Below are positions 1 through 6,639 of a DNA stretch of 35,595 nucleotides, piece by piece (position 1 is the stretch's first letter; every line of letters starts with the position of its first letter). The DNA comes from JAYREN01 sp041908845 (GTDB taxonomy: Bacteria; Acidobacteriota; Holophagae; Holophagales; Holophagaceae), in contig JAYREN010000010.1 in assembly GCA_041908845.1 (NCBI GenBank), positions 1 to 35,595 on the forward strand. Direction: 5' to 3'. A program made the translations under genes and the position numbers. The notes under the pieces are model-generated. The model was not told where the DNA came from. It searched no databases and saw nothing but the letters and a program-made list of their open reading frames with translations.

Positions 1-2
1 AG

Positions 3-482
3 ACTGTGCGCGATGCGGCCCTCGTGATGATCAACCTACCCCTGGCTTGGATGGGCGGCGTGATTGGCCTTTGGGCCAGCGGCGGCGTGATGAGCGTGGC
101 CACCCTCATCGGCTTCATCACCCTCTTCGGCATCGCCACCCGCAACGGCATCATGCTCGTCACCCACATCCACCATCTGCATGACGAAGGCATCCACGGT
201 GTGGAAGCCATCCGCCGGGCCGCCCTGGAGCGACTCAGCCCGATCCTCATGACGGCCCTCACAGCCGGTTTGGCCCTGGTGCCGATCATCCTCCGTCGCC
301 ACGCCCCCGGCAGCGAGATCCAGGCCCCCATGGCCTTCGTGATCCTCTTCGGCCTCATCAGCAGCACGGCCCTCAACATGCTCGTCGTGCCCAGCCTCTA
401 TCTGCGGTTCGGGTCAAAGGCCGGGGCCACGCACCACGATGAACTACCGAGCGGCCATGCCCAAGCTCACGGAGAAGCGTGA
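3..482 (+). CDS. Heavy-metal efflux RND pump (CusA/CzcA family), C-terminal end only
   Basis: This is the last ~160 residues of an inner-membrane, proton-driven HME-RND transporter, which exports metal cations through a CzcB/CzcC-type tripartite complex. The reading frame is open at the left edge, so the gene starts outside the window. Visible family features are the run RDAALVMINLPLAWMGG, the TM segment with the GIATRNGIMLVTH stretch, the conserved RLSPILMTALTAGLALVP helix and the final TM helix ending in a VVPSLYLRFG motif. A short His-rich tail follows (THHDELPSGHAQAHGEA), possibly metal-binding. The TGA stop shares one base with a following ATG, so translation was probably coupled to a downstream gene. 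The metal cannot be told from this fragment. Family assignment is secure. Confidence 0.9.
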   Translation, partial: TVRDAALVMINLPLAWMGGVIGLWASGGVMSVATLIGFITLFGIATRNGIMLVTHIHHLHDEGIHGVEAIRRAALERLSPILMTALTAGLALVPIILRRHAPGSEIQAPMAFVILFGLISSTALNMLVVPSLYLRFGSKAGATHHDELPSGHAQAHGEA

Positions 483-583
483 TGAAGCTGGCGGCCCTCT
501 TCATTCCGGCGTGTCTTGTGGCCCATCCACACCTGTCAGAACCCGAGAGCCGGACCCAGTTCCAGGCAGTGCCACCATTCTGA
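482..583 (+). pseudogene. Short ORF overlapping the RND pump stop; probable truncated 5' end of an exported protein
   Basis: An ATG overlaps the TGA of the RND pump gene (TGATG), the usual arrangement of coupled operon genes. The 33-codon ORF begins MKLAALFIPACLVAHP, which looks like the start of a signal peptide, and then stops. The next stretch is AT-richer and belongs to the integrase-bearing element. I infer that the operon's next gene was cut here when the element arrived or when DNA was deleted beside it. It could also be a meaningless short frame; no homologous remainder was found with certainty. Confidence 0.35.
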
Positions 584-670
584 AATTACGGAAGCTTTTT
601 CAGCCCATACAGGATCCGGGTATCGCCTGCCCAGCGGCTGCGATCTGTGTCCTGTTTTGTGGTTGGATTT

Positions 671-1096
671 TCAATCCTTCGGTGGCCAGGGAAGACTCGC
701 AAGCACCCTCGCTATTCCGATCTGTCGATTCTTTGGGATGCCGTTACGAACCCAGGCACTTACGGTCTGCTGAGGGAGGTTGAACTTCTGCCCGAATTCC
801 TTCTGAGTTAAACCCAGTGATTCCAGTCGTTCCCGAAGATCTTTTCCCGTCCAACCTTCAGGCACCTTTCTGGGATCACTTTGTGGAATCGGTTTCGAAA
901 ACGATGACCCCAATTCAGAGATGGTTCCAATTACCCCACTGAGTGCAGCCAGGGGGCCTTCAAGCAATTTCTCTCCAGCTTGCGAAAGGGTGAGTTCATT
1001 CGCGATCGCATATACTCTCAACCGTTTTGCGAGGTCGCTGGAAAGACTTAAGCAGATACGTTCGCACTCGGAATCAAGCACTTTTTTTCGTGACAT
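671..1096 (-). CDS. Small DNA-binding protein with ribbon-helix-helix N-terminus and C-terminal HTH (RHH-HTH A)
   Basis: This 141-residue protein starts MSRKKVLDSE. Residues ~12-45 (ERICLSLSSDLAKRLRVYA onward) fit a ribbon-helix-helix fold of Arc/CopG type. Residues ~80-135 hold a helix-turn-helix around LTQKEFGQKFNLPQQTVSAW. The start at 1096 is preferred over upstream in-frame starts because GGAAGGG lies just upstream and because it aligns with the start of its paralog at 6015-6461 (MSRPKK). It is the last gene of the leftward unit, 145 bp after the integrase. A role as element repressor or directionality regulator is inferred from context; the family is not one I can name. Confidence 0.75.
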   Translation of the reverse strand: MSRKKVLDSECERICLSLSSDLAKRLRVYAIANELTLSQAGEKLLEGPLAALSGVIGTISELGSSFSKPIPQSDPRKVPEGWTGKDLRERLESLGLTQKEFGQKFNLPQQTVSAWVRNGIPKNRQIGIARVLASLPWPPKD

Positions 1097-1241
1097 GAGC
1101 AACCCTTCCATGGGCAATGGGCCGAAATGAGGCATGGAGCACCCATCCCGGCCCATCGCTCGGGACTACTGGAGCTTCGAGGTACTCCTTATCCTTCTCG
1201 GGAAAACGGAGTCAACCGTCGAAATTCAGGTATGAATTCAC

Positions 1242-2600
1242 TTAGTCTGCACTCTCCGGCGAATCAAACTGGATAGGTTCGGGAAGCTTCGCAGAGCCAA
1301 ACAATTCCTCGCGGTAGTCCGAATTGCCATCCAGGCCGATCCAGTCTTCATAGCGCAACTGGTCGTGCATACCCTTAGCCATCGTCCTCATGATGTATTT
1401 TTCGGTCGTTAACAGGCTGTGGTGCCGAAGGAGACGCCGAAGCGTCAGCAGGTTAGTGCCCATCTCCGCATGCAGTGTTGCAAAGGAATTGCGCAGGCGA
1501 TGCGGGGAGAGGCCGGACAACCCAAGAGATTCCCCTGCCTTTCGGACGGTTCGATACGTCCACCCCCTGGGGTGCGTGCGGTCTTTCGGAATGTCCTCCC
1601 CGACCTCGTAGGGCCTTGGCAACAACGGGAAAATGAGCCCGCTCCGAGGCTTCCCACACTTCACCCAGTATTCCTCCAGCACGCTGCTCATTCGCTTGCC
1701 CATAGGCAGAGGTTGGACCTTGAAATTCTTGGTGTCTGTCGGGATGAAGAGATTCCGACCCCAAGTCACTTGAGTCCAGATTGCGCTGGTTGTTTCGCTC
1801 TCTCGCAGCCCCATCAGGAGCATCATGTGGCAAGCCACTGCCACCTGGATCTGCTCCCACGGGTAGTCGCAGGTTTGCAACGTGGCGACCTGAGACAGGA
1901 AGGGGTCGACCTGTTCTCGGGTAAGCACAGTCCACTCCTTTTCATCGACCTGAACCTTTCGAGGTTCAAACGGCAACTCGAAAAGGTATTTGCGACGCAG
2001 TGCTTCCGCCATCATGGCGTTAAGGGTTGCTGCAAGGCGACGCTTTCCACCTTGATTGTGCAAAACGACCCTTTTCTCTCCGGTGCGTGGATCACTCACC
2101 ATCCGAGGTTTACCCGCGCTACTCAGCCGTGGCGACAACTCGTAGTTTGTGAGGACTCTATCGACGACTCTTTCGTCGATTTCGTTGAGCAGCAGTCCGT
2201 CCAGTTCTGCGAGATTTTTCTCAATCAGGCTGGCGCAACAACTGATGTGCCTGATTTCGTATCCCTGAGCTTTCAAGTGGTTCAAGTACTCAATTTTGAA
2301 TACTGCGAACGTAGGAGTTGGTTTGATTCCAAGCTTTTTACGCTGGAGAATCCCACTCTTGAATGCCAAGAGGAACTTTTCCGCCTTCCTCTTGTCAGTC
2401 ATGAAGGTGTCTTCTTGATGACGCTCCCCGTCCATCATGAAGCGGAACTCCCACGATCCATGGGGAGTGCGCCGCCAATTATCCACCCATGGGGATTCAG
2501 GCGTAGCGTCCTTCAGCAGCAACTCTTCAGGAATTGCGGACGTGTTATTGAGATCGCCAGAGAAATCCTCTGGGTTGAGAGGAACAATGCTACGGGCCAT
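1242..2600 (-). CDS. Tyrosine recombinase / phage-type integrase
   Basis: This 452-residue site-specific recombinase would integrate and excise the element through a covalent 3'-phosphotyrosine intermediate. The N-terminal ~100 residues resemble an arm-binding domain, residues ~100-215 the SAM-like core-binding domain, and residues ~225-415 the catalytic domain. Catalytic residues are visible in order: R266 (GLRESE), K291 or K294, H367-x-x-R370 (SPHRLRNSF), H393 and the nucleophile Y402 (LRHHSLLTTEKY). All are intact, so the enzyme may be active. A good ribosome binding site (AAGGAG, 6 nt before ATG) supports the start. It lies between the Xis-like gene and RHH-HTH A on the same strand. A long ORF on the opposite strand is only its shadow. 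Confidence 0.93.
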   Translation of the reverse strand: MARSIVPLNPEDFSGDLNNTSAIPEELLLKDATPESPWVDNWRRTPHGSWEFRFMMDGERHQEDTFMTDKRKAEKFLLAFKSGILQRKKLGIKPTPTFAVFKIEYLNHLKAQGYEIRHISCCASLIEKNLAELDGLLLNEIDERVVDRVLTNYELSPRLSSAGKPRMVSDPRTGEKRVVLHNQGGKRRLAATLNAMMAEALRRKYLFELPFEPRKVQVDEKEWTVLTREQVDPFLSQVATLQTCDYPWEQIQVAVACHMMLLMGLRESETTSAIWTQVTWGRNLFIPTDTKNFKVQPLPMGKRMSSVLEEYWVKCGKPRSGLIFPLLPRPYEVGEDIPKDRTHPRGWTYRTVRKAGESLGLSGLSPHRLRNSFATLHAEMGTNLLTLRRLLRHHSLLTTEKYIMRTMAKGMHDQLRYEDWIGLDGNSDYREELFGSAKLPEPIQFDSPESAD

Positions 2601-2619
2601 TTGGGCCTCCTTTGGTCTT

Positions 2620-2640
2620 CCTTCGTTCTATTGACGAAGG
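2620..2640. promoter_or_regulatory. Inverted repeat just upstream of the integrase start
   Basis: CCTTCGT and ACGAAGG form a perfect 7-bp inverted repeat with a 7-nt spacer, 20 bp upstream of the integrase ATG and next to its ribosome binding site. It could be an operator for one of the element's own regulators or an mRNA hairpin damping integrase translation. Both uses are inference. Confidence 0.35.
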
Positions 2641-2798
2641 TCGGGTTATGTATTGCGATTCGATTACTTCAACTGATTCGGCGGAGAGGACTTGTACCTG
2701 ATGGTCGACGTCCTCGCTCCAACAGGAGGTGCCATTCCCCCGAGGCCATTGAGCAAAGGGTCTCTGGGATTGGCAGAATGGCGGGAGCGGCCATACCG

Positions 2799-3179
2799 TT
2801 AACCCCGGATGAGAGAAGGGCTGCGTCGACCCCTGTCGAGCCGCAGGAGATGCATGTAGCGGGCCTGATTCACCGAGGCCTCAAGGTTTTCTGCAACCTT
2901 GCCGCAACGGAGAAACCACTCGATACCTTCGGCGATGTCGTAGCGAAAGGTGCGGGGCCTGACAGGCCAGTGGGGCAGGCCCTCCCGCCGCCAACGCCAA
3001 GCTTTGTTGGGCGTCATCTTGATTTGCAGGACATCCCAGAGGGCTTCTGCAAACTGCTTCGCGCTAACAAGCCGGAGGTTGGGGTTGGGGCTTTGCTTCT
3101 GCACTGGGGGCCCTGGCAGGACTCGGCCCCCTGGCAGGAGTGGTGTGAGGAGCGCGTTGTTTTGTGTTCCTGGTTTCAT
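2799..3179 (-). CDS. Excisionase-like small HTH protein
   Basis: This 126-residue protein has a proline-rich N-terminal ~35 residues, then a compact winged-HTH-like segment from LVSAKQFAEALWDVLQIKMT through AWRWRREGLPHW to the IEWFLRC helix. This is the style of MerR/Xis-type domains, with an aromatic/basic WRWRREGLP wing. An Arg-rich tail follows. A strong ribosome binding site (AAAGGAG, 5-6 nt before ATG at 3179) fixes the start. It lies 198 bp upstream of the integrase on the same strand, where an excisionase or directionality factor would be expected. The excisionase role is inferred from size, fold pattern and position; a plain transcription regulator is possible. Confidence 0.6.
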   Translation of the reverse strand: MKPGTQNNALLTPLLPGGRVLPGPPVQKQSPNPNLRLVSAKQFAEALWDVLQIKMTPNKAWRWRREGLPHWPVRPRTFRYDIAEGIEWFLRCGKVAENLEASVNQARYMHLLRLDRGRRSPSLIRG

Positions 3180-3375
3180 CTGTTCTCCTTTGGTCCCATC
3201 AGCGGGATGGACCTAAGATCACATGCTCCAGGAATAGCTCTAAAGGCAACGCGCTCAGCGATTGCAGTTGTTTGTCTGTTTTGGGAGAGGGGTCTGGGGA
3301 TAGGGTGGAATAGGGCTGGAGTTCAGACCAAATCACCACAGCAGGGTCGGTATGCTCAAAGCAGGAGAAGGCGAC

Positions 3376-5919
3376 ATGCCGATGGATGGGGCCAGCAGAC
3401 AGACGAGGTTGACAGCCCTGTTTGAACTGTTTCTGGAAGGTAATCCCGTTTTCAGAAACTCAGACCTTCAGGCCTTTCTGGACCAGCCTTCGGTTTGCGC
3501 GGAGAACGAACGCCCCACAGTCAGATCCATCAAGCGCAGCAATGCTGGGCGATTCTTTGCGCTCCAGAAGGGGATGTACGCCAAGACGTACCCGCCCATG
3601 GGGGCTACACAATGGCCAGACCCATTTCTAGTGGCCGCCAAAGCTTTTGTCCAATCGGCTTTATGTAGAGAGACGGCATTGCGTTTTTGGATAGGTGATT
3701 CGGCCCCTGAATTCATCGAAATACTTACGAAGCCTGGCCAAAAAAAACGAAATTTCGAAAGTGGTGATTTTTCCGCATTACTTCAACCCATTGAAGAGCA
3801 GCAAAAGGCGGCCAATCCTGTTGTCGAGCAGAAGACGATCCTTCAGGTAGAGAGACTCGGAATGGCTGTCCCAGTGACATCCAGGGAGCGAACCCTCATC
3901 GATGTTCTTGCATTTCTCCCAAGCATGAGGGATCCGATTTGGTGTTGGAATGCTTTGCCTAAATTATTCCGAGAATCAAGCGTGAGACTCAATGAATGCG
4001 CATTGCTTGATTATCTGCCTATCGTCGATAGTCAAATTGCGGCAGCACGTGTAGGACTGTTTTTGCATTTGCATCGTGAAGAATTTCAAATCCAAAATGA
4101 GACTTTAAAATGTATTCGATGGCTTGGACCACAGGGCAATGATTTGCGTTATTGGCTAGACGGTATTACTGGCCGAAAGATACGTCAATGGAATCTGATG
4201 GTTCCGGAAGAGGTAATCGGTTGGCCACCTAAAAATGAGCGCAGAGAATCAGAGAATGATGGTCTTCCATATTCGGAGCCGTCCGCTTCGGATTCCTATG
4301 ACAAGGAATTGCTCACCCAAGAGGACCTTCTCGATTGCGGCAAGCTCGAAACCCCTTTGGAAGAAGGCAGACTCAAACCTGTGTTGGAGGCCGTCGAATC
4401 AGGTGCGTTTACAGTTCCTAAATGGATCTGGCCTGAATCCGAATCCCTCCCGGCATTGAACAAGTGCCTCCCGATCCAACAACCTGGAAGCGATCTACTT
4501 CCCATTTTAATAAATAAATTTAATTATTCATCATTCCGTTCGGGTCAGGAAGAGATCATCCGTGCTGTCTTGGATGGAAGGGATGCAATCGGGATTCTCC
4601 CAACTGGTGCTGGGAAAAGCCTGATCTACCAATTCCTGACAATACTGAACGGCGGCCTCACACTGGTCGTTTCGCCTTTATTGGCCCTTATTGAGGATCA
4701 GATCAAAGAGTCAGGATTGGAGCCTCGGTGCCTTCGCGCCGCCAGCCTCAACTCCTCGATGTCGGATGCCGAATGGGACTCAACCTCGCAAGCCGTATTG
4801 GCAGGGGCTTACGATTTGCTATTCCTATCTCCAGAGGCCTTGGCCAGCAGCAAACTTGAACTAAACCCTATCCGTGAAAGGGTCCGGCTCATTGTCGTTG
4901 ATGAAGCTCATTGCATCAGCGCATGGGGACATGATTTCCGACCTGCATTTCGAGATCTTCAAAATCTTCGTTTTGATTATAAAGATGTACCGATTATAGC
5001 CCTCACCGCAACAGCAACGCCTAGTGTTCTTAGTGATATCAAACACTATCTAAGACTTTTTAATCCACTTGTTCATAAAGAATCTGTCGCACGCCCCAAT
5101 CTGTGCCTTAATGCAATTAGAGCTGAAGGTGGTCTTTCTGGAAAACTGGAATTATTGTCGACTTTTATCCATCGGAGAAGTGGCGATTCAGGGATTATCT
5201 ACTGTGCAACCAGGAAAGGTACAGAACGGGTTTCCAATTTTTTAGCCGAGAAGGGCATCAAGGCCGCCGCGTTCAATGCTGGTCTTCCAGCAGAGGTTCG
5301 AAGACATGTCTTCCGATCGTTTGCTTCGGATGAAATTCAGGTAGTTGTTGCAACCATCGCATTTGGAATGGGCGTAAATAAACACAACATCAGGTTTGTC
5401 GTGCACATGAACTTGCCAGGAAGCCTCGATGGATACACTCAAGAAATCGGACGCGCCGGAAGAGATGGACAACCAGCTGAATGCCTTCTCCTGCACTCAA
5501 AGGGGGATGTTGTATTTCAATCCTTTCTGGCCAGTCGCGTCGATGGAGGACACCGTAACACTAGGTTTGCCCACATCTGGATAATGCAGCGGTTCGCCGA
5601 ACAGCAAGGATGTCGCCACCAACGACTAGTCAGATACTTTGACTGGGATCGTCCATCGATTCAGAGTGAGCCATGCCGAAATCGATGCGACAACTGTTCG
5701 TCCACCGACTCGCAACAAATAGGATCCATTATCGGCCAGCAAAACGACAATGCCAAACATCAGGTAACTGAACTAAAAACAAATATACCACTCAATAATG
5801 CTGACAATTGCCCTGCCTCGGATTCGGTTTCAGCAGCAGACGATGTCGATTCCTATCTCATCGACTGCGACCTCGATTCCGAGCTTGGAATTCACGTTGG
5901 AACGGAGTGGATGGCGTAA
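3376..5919 (+). CDS. AbiEi-like domain fused to RecQ-family DNA helicase
   Basis: The protein has 847 residues. Residues ~5-65 look like a winged helix ending in the LQKGMYA signature. Residues ~75-285 follow the AbiEi (type IV antitoxin/abortive infection regulator) pattern: VTSRERTLIDVLAFLP at ~167-182, then an AARVGLFLH helix and the final RQWNLMVPEE strand. A charged, low-complexity linker (~290-370) leads to a complete RecQ core. It has Walker A PTGAGKS (409-415), DEAH (509-512) with HCISAWGHDFRP, ALTATAT, GIIYCATRK, and FGMGV through QEIGRAGRDG (~689). Zinc ligands C746, C767, C771 and C774 are present, but no RQC winged helix or HRDC follows, only an acidic tail of ~70 residues. The start at 3376 has AGGAG 8 nt upstream; ATG 3352 is possible but lacks one. 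A+T-rich composition suggests transfer. 3'-5' helicase activity follows from the family; an anti-phage role is inference. Confidence 0.85.
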   Translation: MPMDGASRQTRLTALFELFLEGNPVFRNSDLQAFLDQPSVCAENERPTVRSIKRSNAGRFFALQKGMYAKTYPPMGATQWPDPFLVAAKAFVQSALCRETALRFWIGDSAPEFIEILTKPGQKKRNFESGDFSALLQPIEEQQKAANPVVEQKTILQVERLGMAVPVTSRERTLIDVLAFLPSMRDPIWCWNALPKLFRESSVRLNECALLDYLPIVDSQIAAARVGLFLHLHREEFQIQNETLKCIRWLGPQGNDLRYWLDGITGRKIRQWNLMVPEEVIGWPPKNERRESENDGLPYSEPSASDSYDKELLTQEDLLDCGKLETPLEEGRLKPVLEAVESGAFTVPKWIWPESESLPALNKCLPIQQPGSDLLPILINKFNYSSFRSGQEEIIRAVLDGRDAIGILPTGAGKSLIYQFLTILNGGLTLVVSPLLALIEDQIKESGLEPRCLRAASLNSSMSDAEWDSTSQAVLAGAYDLLFLSPEALASSKLELNPIRERVRLIVVDEAHCISAWGHDFRPAFRDLQNLRFDYKDVPIIALTATATPSVLSDIKHYLRLFNPLVHKESVARPNLCLNAIRAEGGLSGKLELLSTFIHRRSGDSGIIYCATRKGTERVSNFLAEKGIKAAAFNAGLPAEVRRHVFRSFASDEIQVVVATIAFGMGVNKHNIRFVVHMNLPGSLDGYTQEIGRAGRDGQPAECLLLHSKGDVVFQSFLASRVDGGHRNTRFAHIWIMQRFAEQQGCRHQRLVRYFDWDRPSIQSEPCRNRCDNCSSTDSQQIGSIIGQQNDNAKHQVTELKTNIPLNNADNCPASDSVSAADDVDSYLIDCDLDSELGIHVGTEWMA

Positions 5920-6014
5920 GCGACCCGTGCACGAGTAATAAAAAAGTTTCGCTGAGCGCGTGGTTTCGTATGCGCTATTGAACAGATGCCTCAATGAGTG
6001 CCGAGGTGTCCCAT

Positions 6015-6461
6015 ATGTCTCGACCAAAGAAACTAAGCCTTAACACCAAACGACTCACGATCGAGCTCGACCGGGAAGTATATAGCTACCTCAGAGTGCA
6101 AAGCGCTCTGCGAGATGCGCCCATTTCGCTGATGGTGGAAGAGATCATTCGCGCTGCCGTTCCTCAAGCCGAACTGGAGTTCAGAGGCCTGCCTGTTCCG
6201 ACGAGCCCTCTTCAGGCTGCCTTGTCGCTCAATGTGGAAAGATTCCCTCTTGGCTGGGATGGGGCTGACCTGAACCAGCGACTCTATCGCCTTGGTCGCA
6301 CGCAGAAGGAACTTGCACTCTCGGTGAACATCCCGCAGCAAACGCTGAATCGGTGGTGTCGCAACGGGAAGATCCCTCCCCGAGAGGTTGCGAGGATTCA
6401 GAAACGCCTCGCCGAATGGGCTGCGGAAGCGACACGTGAAGGTCTGCAAAGCCCAACATGA
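6015..6461 (+). CDS. Small DNA-binding protein with ribbon-helix-helix N-terminus and C-terminal HTH (RHH-HTH B)
   Basis: This 148-residue paralog of the protein at 671-1096 shares the same layout: MSRPKK start, an RHH-like stretch (RLTIELDREVYSYLRVQSA onward, residues ~12-50), and a C-terminal HTH around RTQKELALSVNIPQQTLNRW. Over the HTH the two share about 22 of 40 positions, including TQKE, N-x-PQQT and W-x-RNG. The start at 6015 is chosen over 5994 because it matches the paralog and has GAGGTG 6 nt upstream. It follows the AbiEi-RecQ gene by 95 bp on the same strand and may regulate that unit. Function beyond DNA binding is not known. Confidence 0.75.
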   Translation: MSRPKKLSLNTKRLTIELDREVYSYLRVQSALRDAPISLMVEEIIRAAVPQAELEFRGLPVPTSPLQAALSLNVERFPLGWDGADLNQRLYRLGRTQKELALSVNIPQQTLNRWCRNGKIPPREVARIQKRLAEWAAEATREGLQSPT

Positions 6462-6531
6462 TCTTCAAGATTCCACCACCCCTCGCATGGCTGAAGGGTG
6501 GGATTCCATCTCTTCACCGAACGCAGGTTAG

Positions 6532-6639
6532 CTTGTTCAGCGCAGCTCCACCGACAGGTGCACGATCTCCTCGTGGAAGGCGGGAGGGACACACCACGAG
6601 GAGGTGCCGGGGGATCACCCGCACCGATCAGATAGCTAG
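6532..6639 (+). pseudogene. 3' remnant of a gene, tail resembling the RND pump C-terminus
   Basis: An open frame of 35 codons without a start ends at a TAG that lies within a CTAG shared with the stop of the convergent DUF5916 gene. Its end, WKAGGTHHEEVPGDHPHRSD, resembles the tail of the RND pump at the left edge of the window (SKAGATHHDELPSGHAQAHG): the same K-A-G-x-T-H-H-[DE]-E-[LV]-P-x-x-H pattern. It may be the end of a second pump gene left to the right of the integrated element. The match is short, so this is a suggestion only. Confidence 0.35.
6567..6603 (-). terminator. Hairpin downstream of DUF5916 gene, possible transcription end
   Basis: CTCCTCGTGG and CCACGAGGAG form a perfect 10-bp stem with a 17-nt loop, 33 bp past the stop of the leftward chr operon. 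There is no T-run on either strand, so it is either a weak terminator, an mRNA 3' stabiliser or chance. Confidence 0.3.

Larger units (their letters stand above)
584..6531. mobile_element. Integrative element carrying tyrosine recombinase, Xis-like protein, two RHH-HTH regulators and an AbiEi-RecQ fusion
   Basis: The segment contains a tyrosine recombinase, a small excisionase-like HTH protein and two paralogous regulators. It lies between an RND pump gene and a chromate operon and is visibly richer in A+T, especially 3.6-5.9 kb. Genes form two divergent units that start from 3180-3375. The leftward unit is xis-like, int and RHH-HTH A; the rightward unit is AbiEi-RecQ and RHH-HTH B. No long direct repeat was found by eye between 480-670 and 6460-6640, so the ends given are approximate: the left follows the truncated ORF at 583 and the right precedes the gene remnant at 6532. 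No transfer genes or replication initiator are seen, so it is a small integrated element or a cargo module, not a conjugative one. Confidence 0.6.

Noticed and set aside
1419..3425. 668-residue rightward frame opposite the integrase
   Set aside because: The leftward integrase has intact catalytic residues and a good ribosome site; the rightward product has no motifs and also covers the Xis-like gene. GC-rich antisense frame.
5994..6014. Earlier start for the second RHH-HTH protein
   Set aside because: The later ATG at 6015 matches the paralog's start and has the better ribosome site.
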